DNA of 10,835 nucleotides, taken from NCBI GenBank assembly GCA_947624075.1, contig CANQIM010000027.1, forward strand, positions 1 to 10,835, given 5' to 3'. The position numbers and the translations under genes were made by a program. Origin of the DNA: an uncultured Bacilli bacterium (lineage in GTDB: Bacteria; Bacillota_I; Bacilli_A; RF39; UBA660). The notes beneath the pieces are model-generated. The model saw only the letters and a program-made list of their open reading frames with translations, did not search any database and had not been told where the DNA came from. Of the stretch, positions 1 to 7,077 are shown one piece after another. Position 1 is the first letter of the stretch; each line of letters starts with the position of its first letter.

Positions 1-256
1 ATATATTTGGCAAGAAATGAAACAGCTAAAATACCACTTCAAAGAATTTAGTCATTTCTATTTCTAGCCGTGAAAAAGAAAATATAGATAATAAGTATTT
101 AATAATACTAAAATCTAACGAGAGATAAAAAACAACACAGCAGATTCTTTCTTGAATAGTGGTATAGAATTTTTGTATTGGTTTTTTTACCTCTCACTTT
201 ATTATTATCTAAAAAAATTAAAAATTACGTAAAAATTTAAATTTTTTTAATTTTTT
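1..256. other. Intergenic region with possible decayed sequence
   Basis: No intact gene with a start codon and ribosome binding site is visible on either strand. The minus strand from about 215 down to 165 resembles the region upstream of the Rpn-family nuclease gene (8775-8830). Both carry the same AGATAATAATA word, then AGT, then GAGGT, then an A-rich stretch and a TATAC. A minus-strand frame without a normal start codon stays open from about 200 to 29. An imperfect inverted repeat (31-47 with 144-165) encloses a smaller hairpin. The stretch could be the relic of a nuclease-family gene or a structured RNA; neither is established. Confidence 0.4.
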
Positions 257-258
257 TT
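211..258 (-). terminator. Possible A/T-only intrinsic terminator after holA
   Basis: Minus-strand RNA from the holA stop codon can fold into a long hairpin made only of A-U pairs. The arm at 211-226 is complementary to the arm at about 240-258, and U-rich sequence follows. The stem includes the stop codon. With no G-C pairs its strength is doubtful, but no other terminator follows the operon within the window. Confidence 0.35.
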
Positions 259-1195
259 AAAAAAGATTCAAAATAAACATATCTATTAGGAAATTACAAT
301 CAACATCTTGTGATTTAGCCTTTAAATCAATTTTCTCTAATTCAATCATTAATTTTAAAAGCTCATCCTCGCTATAATACCTTGTTAATTCCTTTGTCTT
401 TGCAATTCTATAATCAGACTTTTCTCCTAATTTATCAGCAATACTCCTATTACTTAAACCTTCTTTTTCTAAGACTTTTACTTGATACATTATTCTTATT
501 TGACTAGCAATCAAGCCAATTATAGCGATGGGTTCTATATTATAATCAAGAAGTTCTTTATATTTTTTTAGAGCATCCTTCTTATTTTTTTCGGCTAAAC
601 TTCTGACAAAAGCAAAAGTTAAGTCTTTAGAATCGCCTAATTTTACAACGACTAAATTTTCAATATCAGTCACTGTAATCTTTTTTTCTTGATAGGCATA
701 ATCTTTTAACTTTCGACATTCATTTTTTAACTTGGTAAGATCATCTTTACAATAATCTAGAAGCATTTTCATAGCACCATTTTCTAAAATATAACCAGCT
801 AATTCTTTCTTTGCAAAATCGGACAAATTCAGTTCAACATTTAAGACAGTTAAGTTTTTTTTCAGCTCTTTTGTCATTTTTAAAGTATTATTAAGTTTTT
901 TAGCAACCACAATTAATAAATTGTCTTGATTAGGTTTAGCAATATATTTATATAAATGTTCTAACTCGTCTTTATTTTCCTCGGCTTTTAAAGTTTCTAT
1001 ATTCTTTATAATAATTACTTTTTTAGGGCTTAAAAAACTATAAGTATCTAAGTCTTCAAGAGCATTAGTAAGAGAATTTTCTTCTAAATCATAAGTACTT
1101 ATAAGAGCATTTTCAAAGTTGTTTTTTTTAATAACTTTTTGAATAGCATCATTGATAGCAACTTCATCACTATTTTCTAATAAATAACTATTCAT
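257..1195 (-). CDS. holA: DNA polymerase III delta subunit
   Basis: The 312-residue protein has the HolA family layout. Residues 1-120 resemble the AAA+-like N-terminal domain without a working P-loop, with the typical segment FLSPKKVIIIKNIE near residue 54. The C-terminal half is helical and resembles the collar domain that holds the clamp-loader ring together. In the family, delta opens the beta sliding clamp so that it can be loaded on primed DNA. The ATG lies inside the end of alaS (ATGAATAG, 8-base overlap), and no good Shine-Dalgarno sequence precedes it, so translation is probably coupled to alaS. The length is slightly below the usual 330-345 residues, but no domain appears to be missing. 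It is the last gene of the T-box operon. HolA is poorly conserved in sequence, so the call rests on overall pattern and length. Confidence 0.88.
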   Translation of the reverse strand: MNSYLLENSDEVAINDAIQKVIKKNNFENALISTYDLEENSLTNALEDLDTYSFLSPKKVIIIKNIETLKAEENKDELEHLYKYIAKPNQDNLLIVVAKKLNNTLKMTKELKKNLTVLNVELNLSDFAKKELAGYILENGAMKMLLDYCKDDLTKLKNECRKLKDYAYQEKKITVTDIENLVVVKLGDSKDLTFAFVRSLAEKNKKDALKKYKELLDYNIEPIAIIGLIASQIRIMYQVKVLEKEGLSNRSIADKLGEKSDYRIAKTKELTRYYSEDELLKLMIELEKIDLKAKSQDVDCNFLIDMFILNLF

Positions 1196-3878
1196 TTTTC
1201 AAAACTTTCTCTACATGATTAAATATTTCTTTAAGCATATCTTTATCTTTGCCCCCACCTTGAGCAAATGTTGCACTTCCTCCACCATTACCATTAGAAG
1301 AAACAGATGCATCTTTTACAAGTAATCCTGCATTAACAAATGAATTGCTACGACATATAAAGTTAATTGAGCCATCTTTTTTGACATTGGCCAAGAAAAC
1401 TACTCCTTCTTTCATTTCATTTATTAAGGTATCAGCAATACTTTTCAAAATATTGATATCTTTATCTTTTACTTCCATTATTAATCCAGCCATACCATTA
1501 TAGTCTTTAATATTTTCACGATAAATATCAAGATTATCTAGAGTTTGTTTTTCTCTTAACTCAAAATATTTCTTTTCTAATTCTTTAACTTCCTTATGAA
1601 CATACTGCAATTCATTACGATTAAATATTATATCTTTATAAGAAAGAGGTTTATCATTATTTATATCGACATCAAATGCTAATTTAATACCTTCACTTTT
1701 AGCACTATCAATAATTTCTCGTGACTTAAGTAGTAATTTAACCATTTCATCATTATAAGGTTTAATAGCTTCAAATAAAGCATTTTCTATTTTTTCATTA
1801 GTAACGGCTTCAATACGATAGATATTGCTTCCTTTAGATTCACAATTTACAATAGCCATTTTCTTTATATCTTTAGTATTACTTGCATGAGTTCCACCAC
1901 ATAATTCAATGGATTTACCAATCTTTACAACTCTTACTATATCGCCATATTTTTCACTAAATAAAGCCATGGCTCCTAATTCTTTTGCTTTATCAATAGG
2001 CATAATTTCTGTTGAAACAATTAAATTCTTACTAATCATTTCATTAGCAAAATTATCAACATTTATAATAGCTTCATCCGTCATTTTACCACTATAAGTA
2101 AAATCAAAACGCAATTTTTCATCATCAACATAACTACCTGCTTGTTTAATAGTATTAGATACTACTTGTTGAAGAGAGTATTGCAAAATATGAACAGTTG
2201 AATGGTTAGCTTCTATTTTAGTACGACGATCTTTATCAACGACAAGTTCACACTCATCCCTTTCTCTAATTACTCCATCAAGTAAACGTACTTTATGAAT
2301 ATGTTGGCCATTTGGTCCTTTGAAAACATCTACAACACGCGCTTTAAAGTTTTTACCAATAATCATTCCAGTATCACTGACTTGACCACCAGACTCAGCA
2401 TAAAAACATGTTCTATCAATCGCAATATAAGTATCATGATCAATAGCTTTTACTCGCTCATCTCTTGAGAATATGGCAACAACTTTACTCTTCAAACGAT
2501 AAATACCATAAACAAACTCACTTTTATCAGTAAAATCTAGAAGAACTTTCTTTTGACTAGCCATTTGACTTTTATTTTTAGCATTCTTTTTAGCTAATTC
2601 TTTTTGGGCATTCATATATTTATCAAATTCACTTTTTTCTACTTTATAGCCTAGCTCTTCTAAATACTCTTGTGTAAGTTCAAATGGAAAGCCATAAGTA
2701 TCATAAAGTTTAAATGCTTCTTCACCACTAATATAACCATCATTAGATTCTTTTACTAATTCCTTTAACTTTCTTTCACCGGCTTCAAGGGTTTTTAAGA
2801 AAAGTCGTTCTTCTTCTAAAACTAAAGCTTCTACTAAAGGACGTTTAGCTGTTAAATAAGGATAGGCTTCTTTCATAACATCAACTACATCGCTAACAAT
2901 TTTATACATGAAAGGACACTCTAGACCTATTTGTCTTCCAAAGCGAACACTACGACGTAGTAATCTTCTTAAAACATAACCTCTACCTACGTTTTCAAAA
3001 CAAGCTCCATCTGCTAAAGCAAAAGTAATAGCTCTAATATGATCGGCAATTATTTTAAATTCTTTTTGGCCAACATATTCAAATTTAGCAAGTTCCTCTA
3101 TATGTTTAATAATAGGTTTAAATAAATCTGTTTCAAAGTTAGAATCAACGCCTTGAAAAATACAACACCATCTTTCAAGACCTGCTCCGGTATCAATATT
3201 TTTACTTGGAAGCTCTTTGTATTCGCTTCTTGGAATGCCTTCTTTAGAATTATATTGACTAAAAACATTATTCCAAATTTCTACGTAACGTTCTTGATCT
3301 TCATCGTTTTTAAATTTTTCTAAAGCCATATGGTCTTCATCATATTTTTCGCCTCGATCAAAGAAAATTTCACTATCAGGTCCACAAGGTCCTTCACCAA
3401 TCTCCCAGAAATTACCCTCTAAAGCTACTATATGACTAGGATCAAGTCCTACTTCAATCCATCTATTCTTCGCAACCTCATCATCACTATAAACTGTTAC
3501 ATATAATAAATCTTTATCAATTCCAAAATATTCATCACTTGTTAAAAGCTCAAAAGCATAACCAATTGCTTCCTCTTTAAAATAATCTCCTACTGAAAAA
3601 TTACCCATCATTTCAAAAAAAGTTTGATGTCTCTTAGTAATACCAACATTTTCAATATCATTAGTTCTAATACATTTTTGAATATTTACAATTCTTCTTG
3701 AATCGGGAACTTCTGTACCATCAAAATATTTCTTTAAAGGAGCAACACCAGCATTAATCCAAAGCAAACTGTCATCATTTATGGGAATTAGTGGAGCACT
3801 TTCATATACTTTATGTCCTTTTTCTGTAAAAAAACGAAACCATGTCTTTCTTATATCATCATGACTCATGTACTTCAT
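1188..3878 (-). CDS. alaS: Alanyl-tRNA synthetase
   Basis: This cytoplasmic class II synthetase attaches alanine to tRNA-Ala and hydrolyses mischarged Ser/Gly-tRNA-Ala. From the chosen start it has 896 residues, close to the usual 870-900. The catalytic core carries the GNFSVGDYFK segment at about 93-102 and class II motif 3 (GRGYVLRRLLRR) at about 298-309. The editing domain has its zinc-site HxxxH at about 559-563 and CGGTH at about 660-664. The C-terminal C-Ala/DHHA1 tail ends with the AQGGGKDKDML segment. A GTG nine bases upstream (3887) is in frame but sits inside the Shine-Dalgarno AGAGGTGAG. I chose the ATG at 3878 because that Shine-Dalgarno is correctly spaced for it and the N-terminus then reads MKYMSHDDIRKTW. 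One base separates it from the preceding gene, and its end overlaps holA. The alanine T-box leader at 4999-5173 fits regulation by uncharged tRNA-Ala. Confidence 0.97.
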   Translation of the reverse strand: MKYMSHDDIRKTWFRFFTEKGHKVYESAPLIPINDDSLLWINAGVAPLKKYFDGTEVPDSRRIVNIQKCIRTNDIENVGITKRHQTFFEMMGNFSVGDYFKEEAIGYAFELLTSDEYFGIDKDLLYVTVYSDDEVAKNRWIEVGLDPSHIVALEGNFWEIGEGPCGPDSEIFFDRGEKYDEDHMALEKFKNDEDQERYVEIWNNVFSQYNSKEGIPRSEYKELPSKNIDTGAGLERWCCIFQGVDSNFETDLFKPIIKHIEELAKFEYVGQKEFKIIADHIRAITFALADGACFENVGRGYVLRRLLRRSVRFGRQIGLECPFMYKIVSDVVDVMKEAYPYLTAKRPLVEALVLEEERLFLKTLEAGERKLKELVKESNDGYISGEEAFKLYDTYGFPFELTQEYLEELGYKVEKSEFDKYMNAQKELAKKNAKNKSQMASQKKVLLDFTDKSEFVYGIYRLKSKVVAIFSRDERVKAIDHDTYIAIDRTCFYAESGGQVSDTGMIIGKNFKARVVDVFKGPNGQHIHKVRLLDGVIRERDECELVVDKDRRTKIEANHSTVHILQYSLQQVVSNTIKQAGSYVDDEKLRFDFTYSGKMTDEAIINVDNFANEMISKNLIVSTEIMPIDKAKELGAMALFSEKYGDIVRVVKIGKSIELCGGTHASNTKDIKKMAIVNCESKGSNIYRIEAVTNEKIENALFEAIKPYNDEMVKLLLKSREIIDSAKSEGIKLAFDVDINNDKPLSYKDIIFNRNELQYVHKEVKELEKKYFELREKQTLDNLDIYRENIKDYNGMAGLIMEVKDKDINILKSIADTLINEMKEGVVFLANVKKDGSINFICRSNSFVNAGLLVKDASVSSNGNGGGSATFAQGGGKDKDMLKEIFNHVEKVLKNE

Positions 3879-3879
3879 A

Positions 3880-4431
3880 CTACTCACCTCTAATATCGTT
3901 TAATATTTCTTCTAATCTTTCTATATAATCATCAAGTGTTCCATTGTTAAAAATAAAATAATCAGCATAAGCTATTGGTCCACCTTTAGCTAGATTTTCT
4001 ATTTCTGAAACATCTCTTTTAACAATGTCTTCTTTATTAAAAGGACGTATTTCTCTTTTACCAACTCTTTCATAACGAATTTTTTTATCATTTACAACAG
4101 CAACCATCTTTAATTCATCACCAAAAGCTTCTTTTAAAACTAAAAATTCATCCCAAGAATAAAGTCCATCTAAAACAGTATCGTTTGTAGCATAACTTTC
4201 TTTTATCTTAGGTAGTAAAACAACGGCCATTGCTGCCATACCATAATCTTTTCTTAATTTTTCACGCATATATTTTTCATTGTCAGGAGTTATTTCCATA
4301 TTAGCTTTTTTTAATTCATCTAAAACAACTCCTCCAAAATATATTTTTGTATATCCCTTTTTTTCTAAATAATCTGTTGCGATACTTTTACCACTACCAC
4401 TCATTCCAACAACAGCAATCAAATTTTTCAT
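3880..4431 (-). CDS. P-loop kinase-like protein (UPF0200/dephospho-CoA kinase-like)
   Basis: The 183-residue protein is a predicted cytoplasmic nucleotide-binding protein. It has a Walker A P-loop GMSGSGKS at residues 9-16 and a strand ending in DG (VLDGLYSWDE, 86-95) in the place of Walker B. A basic lid-like stretch rich in Arg lies at about 119-130. RDVSEIE is at 139-145, and ADYFIFNNGT near 156-165. This order matches the UPF0200/CoaE-like branch of nucleotide kinases, whose substrate is mostly unknown. Dephospho-CoA kinase is a possible role but is not shown. Its ATG overlaps the stop of the upstream kinase-like gene by four bases (ATGA), and alaS follows one base after its stop. It is therefore almost certainly co-transcribed and translationally coupled under the alanine T-box. 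The family assignment is moderate; the function is an inference. Confidence 0.8.
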   Translation of the reverse strand: MKNLIAVVGMSGSGKSIATDYLEKKGYTKIYFGGVVLDELKKANMEITPDNEKYMREKLRKDYGMAAMAVVLLPKIKESYATNDTVLDGLYSWDEFLVLKEAFGDELKMVAVVNDKKIRYERVGKREIRPFNKEDIVKRDVSEIENLAKGGPIAYADYFIFNNGTLDDYIERLEEILNDIRGE

Positions 4432-4976
4432 ATAATCTCGCCTTTTTCTACATCAACAATAATTTTTTTAGCTTGCTTTTTCAAATCCTCAAATGACTCA
4501 TTTTTAATAATATAATCAAAATCGTTATAATCATTTAATTCCGTTTCAGTAATGTGTTTTGCTTCTTCCGCTCTTAATTCATCATCATAATTTTCTCTTG
4601 TAAGTTTTATTGTAATAACATTATCAAATTTATCTTTTATACTAGTAAATTCTTCAATTAATCTTGCATCTGTAATAATAAATGTATCAAAGAAATTACT
4701 TAAAATTTCTATATCTTCATAAAGTCTTCGTAAAAGAAAATCTTTCTTACCTAACTTTTCTTTAATAATTTCAATACCCATTTTCTGTAAAAATTCTCTT
4801 GGTTTATGTCCATCTAATCCATCCCAAGAAAAATATTCTCTTGCATAAGTATATAATGGTTCTGTTATATGCATAACACATGGTTTATAACCATATTCTT
4901 TTAACTCTTCTCTTAAATAAGTCCCAAACGTACTTTTACCACTTTTAGCCTTCCCACCAATAACAAATATTTTCAT
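4428..4976 (-). CDS. P-loop kinase-like protein (deoxynucleotide monophosphate kinase-like)
   Basis: The 182-residue protein has a Walker A motif GGKAKSGKST at residues 7-16. KPREFLQKMG lies at 58-67 and ITDAR at 101-105. These elements, in this order, recall phage and bacterial deoxynucleoside monophosphate kinases, where the middle segment (R-E-F-L-Q) lies in the substrate region and the D-x-R strand follows. The substrate cannot be read from the sequence; a dNMP kinase-like or other nucleotide kinase role is inferred. It is the first gene after the alanine T-box. A strong Shine-Dalgarno (AAGGAGAG) sits seven bases before the ATG. It ends in TGA within an ATGA overlap with the next kinase-like gene, which also shows that TGA is a stop codon here. 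Clustering of two nucleotide-kinase-like genes with alaS and holA is unusual to me. Confidence 0.8.
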   Translation of the reverse strand: MKIFVIGGKAKSGKSTFGTYLREELKEYGYKPCVMHITEPLYTYAREYFSWDGLDGHKPREFLQKMGIEIIKEKLGKKDFLLRRLYEDIEILSNFFDTFIITDARLIEEFTSIKDKFDNVITIKLTRENYDDELRAEEAKHITETELNDYNDFDYIIKNESFEDLKKQAKKIIVDVEKGEII

Positions 4977-4997
4977 TTTACTCTCCTTTTTAACAAT

Positions 4998-5051
4998 AAA
5001 AGACCAATTTCTAGGAGGACAAAAAGCCCGGTACCATCCTATCTTGGTCTT
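4998..5051 (-). terminator. T-box intrinsic terminator (regulated)
   Basis: In minus-strand RNA the arm AAGACCAA (5044-5051) pairs with TTGGTCTT (5000-5007), extended by AGGA with TCCT toward the loop, and is followed by TTTTATTGTT. The 5' arm and the T-box sequence inside the loop can instead form the antiterminator, so this hairpin is the off-switch of the leader. Confidence 0.85.
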
Positions 5052-5173
5052 AATTTTTATAACGGATAAAACCGATAAAACTCCTAAAGTAGCTTCCTAG
5101 ATGTTTATTATTAATTTCCACCAATCATTAACTCTCTTTAAATAAACGACTTCTAGTACTAATCTTTAATCAT
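4999..5173 (-). promoter_or_regulatory. T-box riboswitch, alanine-specific
   Basis: The leader on the minus strand has the T-box landmarks in order. A stem I base is followed by an AGTA specifier-loop motif (near 5154) and the distal AGAGAG (5129-5134) and GGTGGAA elements. A specifier region reads GAA-GCT-AC, with GCT (alanine) at 5091-5093. The conserved T-box sequence AGGATGGTACCGGGC spans 5025-5039, followed by a terminator hairpin. The UGGU of the T-box would pair with an ACCA tRNA end, as tRNA-Ala has. In this mechanism uncharged tRNA stabilises the antiterminator and the operon is transcribed. The presence of alaS two genes downstream supports alanine specificity. The exact specifier position was assigned by eye. 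Confidence 0.93.
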
Positions 5174-5179
5174 TGTTTT

Positions 5180-5185
5180 ATTATA
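5180..5185 (-). promoter_or_regulatory. Probable -10 element for the T-box operon
   Basis: A perfect TATAAT overlaps the stop codon of the AI-2E family gene. It places transcription start near 5173, immediately before the first paired base of T-box stem I (about 5170). No good -35 hexamer is seen at 17 bases; the nearest TTGATA is too far away. The position relative to the riboswitch is the main support. Confidence 0.6.
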
Positions 5186-6353
5186 TAAATTGTTCTTTTT
5201 TATCTCTTTTATCAACGACTTTATCAAGTATATTTAATTTTTCATTTATAAATACAGCTACTACTTTTATACAAGCAATTACAGGTGTCGCAACAACCAT
5301 ACCTATAATACCAAAGAAATGTTGAAAAATCAAGAGACCAACCATGATTGTTACTGGATGTAATTTCATTGTATGCCCCATAATAAGTGGTTGATAGAAG
5401 TTATTCTCAAGTAATTGAACAACAACTATAGAAATAATACAACATATTCCCGTAAGTGGCGACATAGTAAAGCCCACTATAATTGCAGGAATAGCTCCAA
5501 TATATGGTCCAAAATATGGAATTATATCAGTAACAGCACAGAATAAAGCAAATATCATTGGTGCTTCTAAACCGGCTATTGTTAAGCCAATACATTGCGT
5601 AATAAATACAAGTAGCATAACTAAAAATACACCTTGTATATAATTACGTAAAGAAGTATTAATACGCTTTGTTAAATCCTTGTAGCCACTGTGCCATCTT
5701 TTTGGTAACATTTTTATTAAACCGACATTGATTTTATTAAAATCAAATAACATATAAAATCCTATCATTAGTCCTAAAACAATAGTCATTCCACCACTAA
5801 ATAGACCTTTAATAAAGCCAAAGATATATTCTGGTAAATCGGTAGTAATAGATGTTCCTAATGCTTCAAGAGATGTATATATTTGTTTTTTTACATCTAC
5901 TAATTTTATGGCTGAACTTGTATCAATATTATCAAAAATATTGTCTATAAATAATGTAATATCATCAAGAATATCAGGAATACCACCTATAAAGTCTTTA
6001 ATTTGATTTAAAAAATTAGGAATAATTAACCATAAGAATAATACAATTGCGCCAAGTAATATTAAATAGATTATTATACAGGCGAGAACTCTAGGTATTT
6101 TTTTATTTTCTAGGTATGTTACAGCTGGATCAAATAACCAAGCTATAATAAAACCTATAAATATTGGTGAAATAACGATAAGTAATTCTTTAAAAAAACC
6201 TAGAATCATCCATTCTTTAATTAGATAAGTTCCAAGTAATACTAAAGCAATAATTGCCATAATATAACCAATATTTATGAGTTTTCTACCTGTTCCTAAA
6301 ATACTATTTAAACTATTTAAGTCAACTTCCGTATCTTTTCTCTTTCTAAACAT
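5181..6353 (-). CDS. AI-2E family transporter (PF01594-type membrane protein)
   Basis: The 390-residue polytopic inner-membrane protein has hydrophobic segments at about 25-45, 52-75, 88-112, 178-203, 238-262, 264-295, 300-318 and 335-368. A long, less hydrophobic loop at about 115-178 is typical of the AI-2E/YdiK/PerM family. Family hallmarks are the conserved DIIPYFGPYIGAIPA at 276-290 and QPLIMGHTMKLHPV at 321-334. Family members include proposed exporters of autoinducer-2 and Na+/H+ antiporters. The transported substrate cannot be told here, and the family name does not prove quorum signalling. The start ATG has a strong AGGAGGA Shine-Dalgarno, and an extended -10 promoter lies just upstream. 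It is transcribed away from yigZ. Its last codon overlaps the -10 of the T-box operon, so read-through into the T-box leader is possible. Confidence 0.92.
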   Translation of the reverse strand: MFRKRKDTEVDLNSLNSILGTGRKLINIGYIMAIIALVLLGTYLIKEWMILGFFKELLIVISPIFIGFIIAWLFDPAVTYLENKKIPRVLACIIIYLILLGAIVLFLWLIIPNFLNQIKDFIGGIPDILDDITLFIDNIFDNIDTSSAIKLVDVKKQIYTSLEALGTSITTDLPEYIFGFIKGLFSGGMTIVLGLMIGFYMLFDFNKINVGLIKMLPKRWHSGYKDLTKRINTSLRNYIQGVFLVMLLVFITQCIGLTIAGLEAPMIFALFCAVTDIIPYFGPYIGAIPAIIVGFTMSPLTGICCIISIVVVQLLENNFYQPLIMGHTMKLHPVTIMVGLLIFQHFFGIIGMVVATPVIACIKVVAVFINEKLNILDKVVDKRDKKEQFI

Positions 6354-6374
6354 AAGAAATTCCTCCTAAGAATA

Positions 6375-6383
6375 ATTATAGCA
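6375..6383 (-). promoter_or_regulatory. Extended -10 promoter of the AI-2E family gene
   Basis: The minus strand reads TGCTATAAT, an extended -10 element, about 20 bases before the start codon of the transporter. No strong -35 is apparent, as is common for extended -10 promoters. Transcription would begin close to the AGGAGG Shine-Dalgarno, giving a very short leader. Confidence 0.55.
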
Positions 6384-6390
6384 CTAATTC

Positions 6391-6419
6391 TTTTAATATT
6401 CTACAAGTTTATGTATAAT
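6391..6419 (+). promoter_or_regulatory. Probable promoter of yigZ
   Basis: TATAAT at 6414-6419 is preceded by a weak -35-like TTTTAA at 6391-6396 with 17-base spacing. Predicted transcription start is near 6426, only about 11 bases before the chosen TTG start codon. It is divergent from the transporter promoter, and both are packed into 75 bases. Confidence 0.5.
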
Positions 6420-6436
6420 ATTTTTAGGTGATTAAA

Positions 6437-7006
6437 TTGAAGACGATTATGAATGCTGTAAGTAGTGAATATATTATTAAAAATTCCCGTTTTATAGCTA
6501 TTTTATACCCAATAAATGATATATCAGATGTAAAAAAATATATAGCTGAAACAAAGTCCAACTACCCTAAAGCAACTCACTATACTTATGCTTATATTTT
6601 AGATGAGCAAAAAAAATCTAGTGATGATAATGAACCTGGTGGAACAGCAGGAATTCCTATGCTAAGTATTTTAGAAAATAATGATTTTAATAAAATTCTT
6701 GTAGTCAATGTAAGGTATTTTGGTGGTATAAAATTAGGTACAGGTGGATTAGTAAGAGCATATTCTAAATCCTTAAAAATGGCCTTAGAAAAAGCAGACA
6801 TAAAAGAATTAGTAAAAGGCTATTTAGTCGAATTAACTTTTTCTTATAATGATCAAAATAAAATATCTAATCTTTTAAAAGATATGTCTATTATAAAAAA
6901 AGAATACTTAAATGATATAAAATATTTAGTAGAAGTTCCAAAAGATAGGTTAAAAATACTAGAAAATTATGATTATAAAATTATAAAAGAAATGGATATT
7001 ATATAA
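6437..7006 (+). CDS. yigZ: YigZ/IMPACT (UPF0029) family protein
   Basis: The 189-residue protein has the family's N-terminal IMPACT domain. The segments are KNSRFIAILYPI at about 15-26, the signature DDNEPGGTAGIPML at about 63-76, and VVNVRYFGGIKLGTGGLVRAY at about 89-109. A smaller C-terminal ferredoxin-like domain follows. Bacterial members are cytoplasmic and have no settled biochemical role; the eukaryotic relative IMPACT regulates the Gcn2 pathway. A GTG at 6428 is in frame but lies inside the AGGTGA ribosome binding site. The TTG at 6437 is six bases downstream of that site and gives the expected MKTI-type N-terminus, so I chose it. It is the only plus-strand gene in the window and converges on the first exported-protein gene. 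Confidence 0.9.
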   Translation: MKTIMNAVSSEYIIKNSRFIAILYPINDISDVKKYIAETKSNYPKATHYTYAYILDEQKKSSDDNEPGGTAGIPMLSILENNDFNKILVVNVRYFGGIKLGTGGLVRAYSKSLKMALEKADIKELVKGYLVELTFSYNDQNKISNLLKDMSIIKKEYLNDIKYLVEVPKDRLKILENYDYKIIKEMDII

Positions 7007-7077
7007 TGAAGAAGGGACATTAGATTTAACTCTAATATTACTCTTTAGACTATTTCAAGATTAATCATCACAATTTT

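Noticed and set aside
1909..2097. Plus-strand open frame of 62 codons
   Set aside because: It lies antisense inside the editing domain of alaS and has no family resemblance; it is a shadow frame.
3879..3887. GTG start of alaS at 3887
   Set aside because: The GTG is part of the AGAGGTGAG Shine-Dalgarno; the ATG at 3878 is correctly spaced and gives the family N-terminus.
6592..6801. Minus-strand open frame of 69 codons
   Set aside because: Antisense to the conserved core of yigZ; no independent support.
7007..7077. Bidirectional terminator between yigZ and paralogue 1
   Set aside because: ATTAGA with TCTAAT (7020-7037) makes only a six-pair A/U-rich stem with mismatched extension and no T run on either strand.
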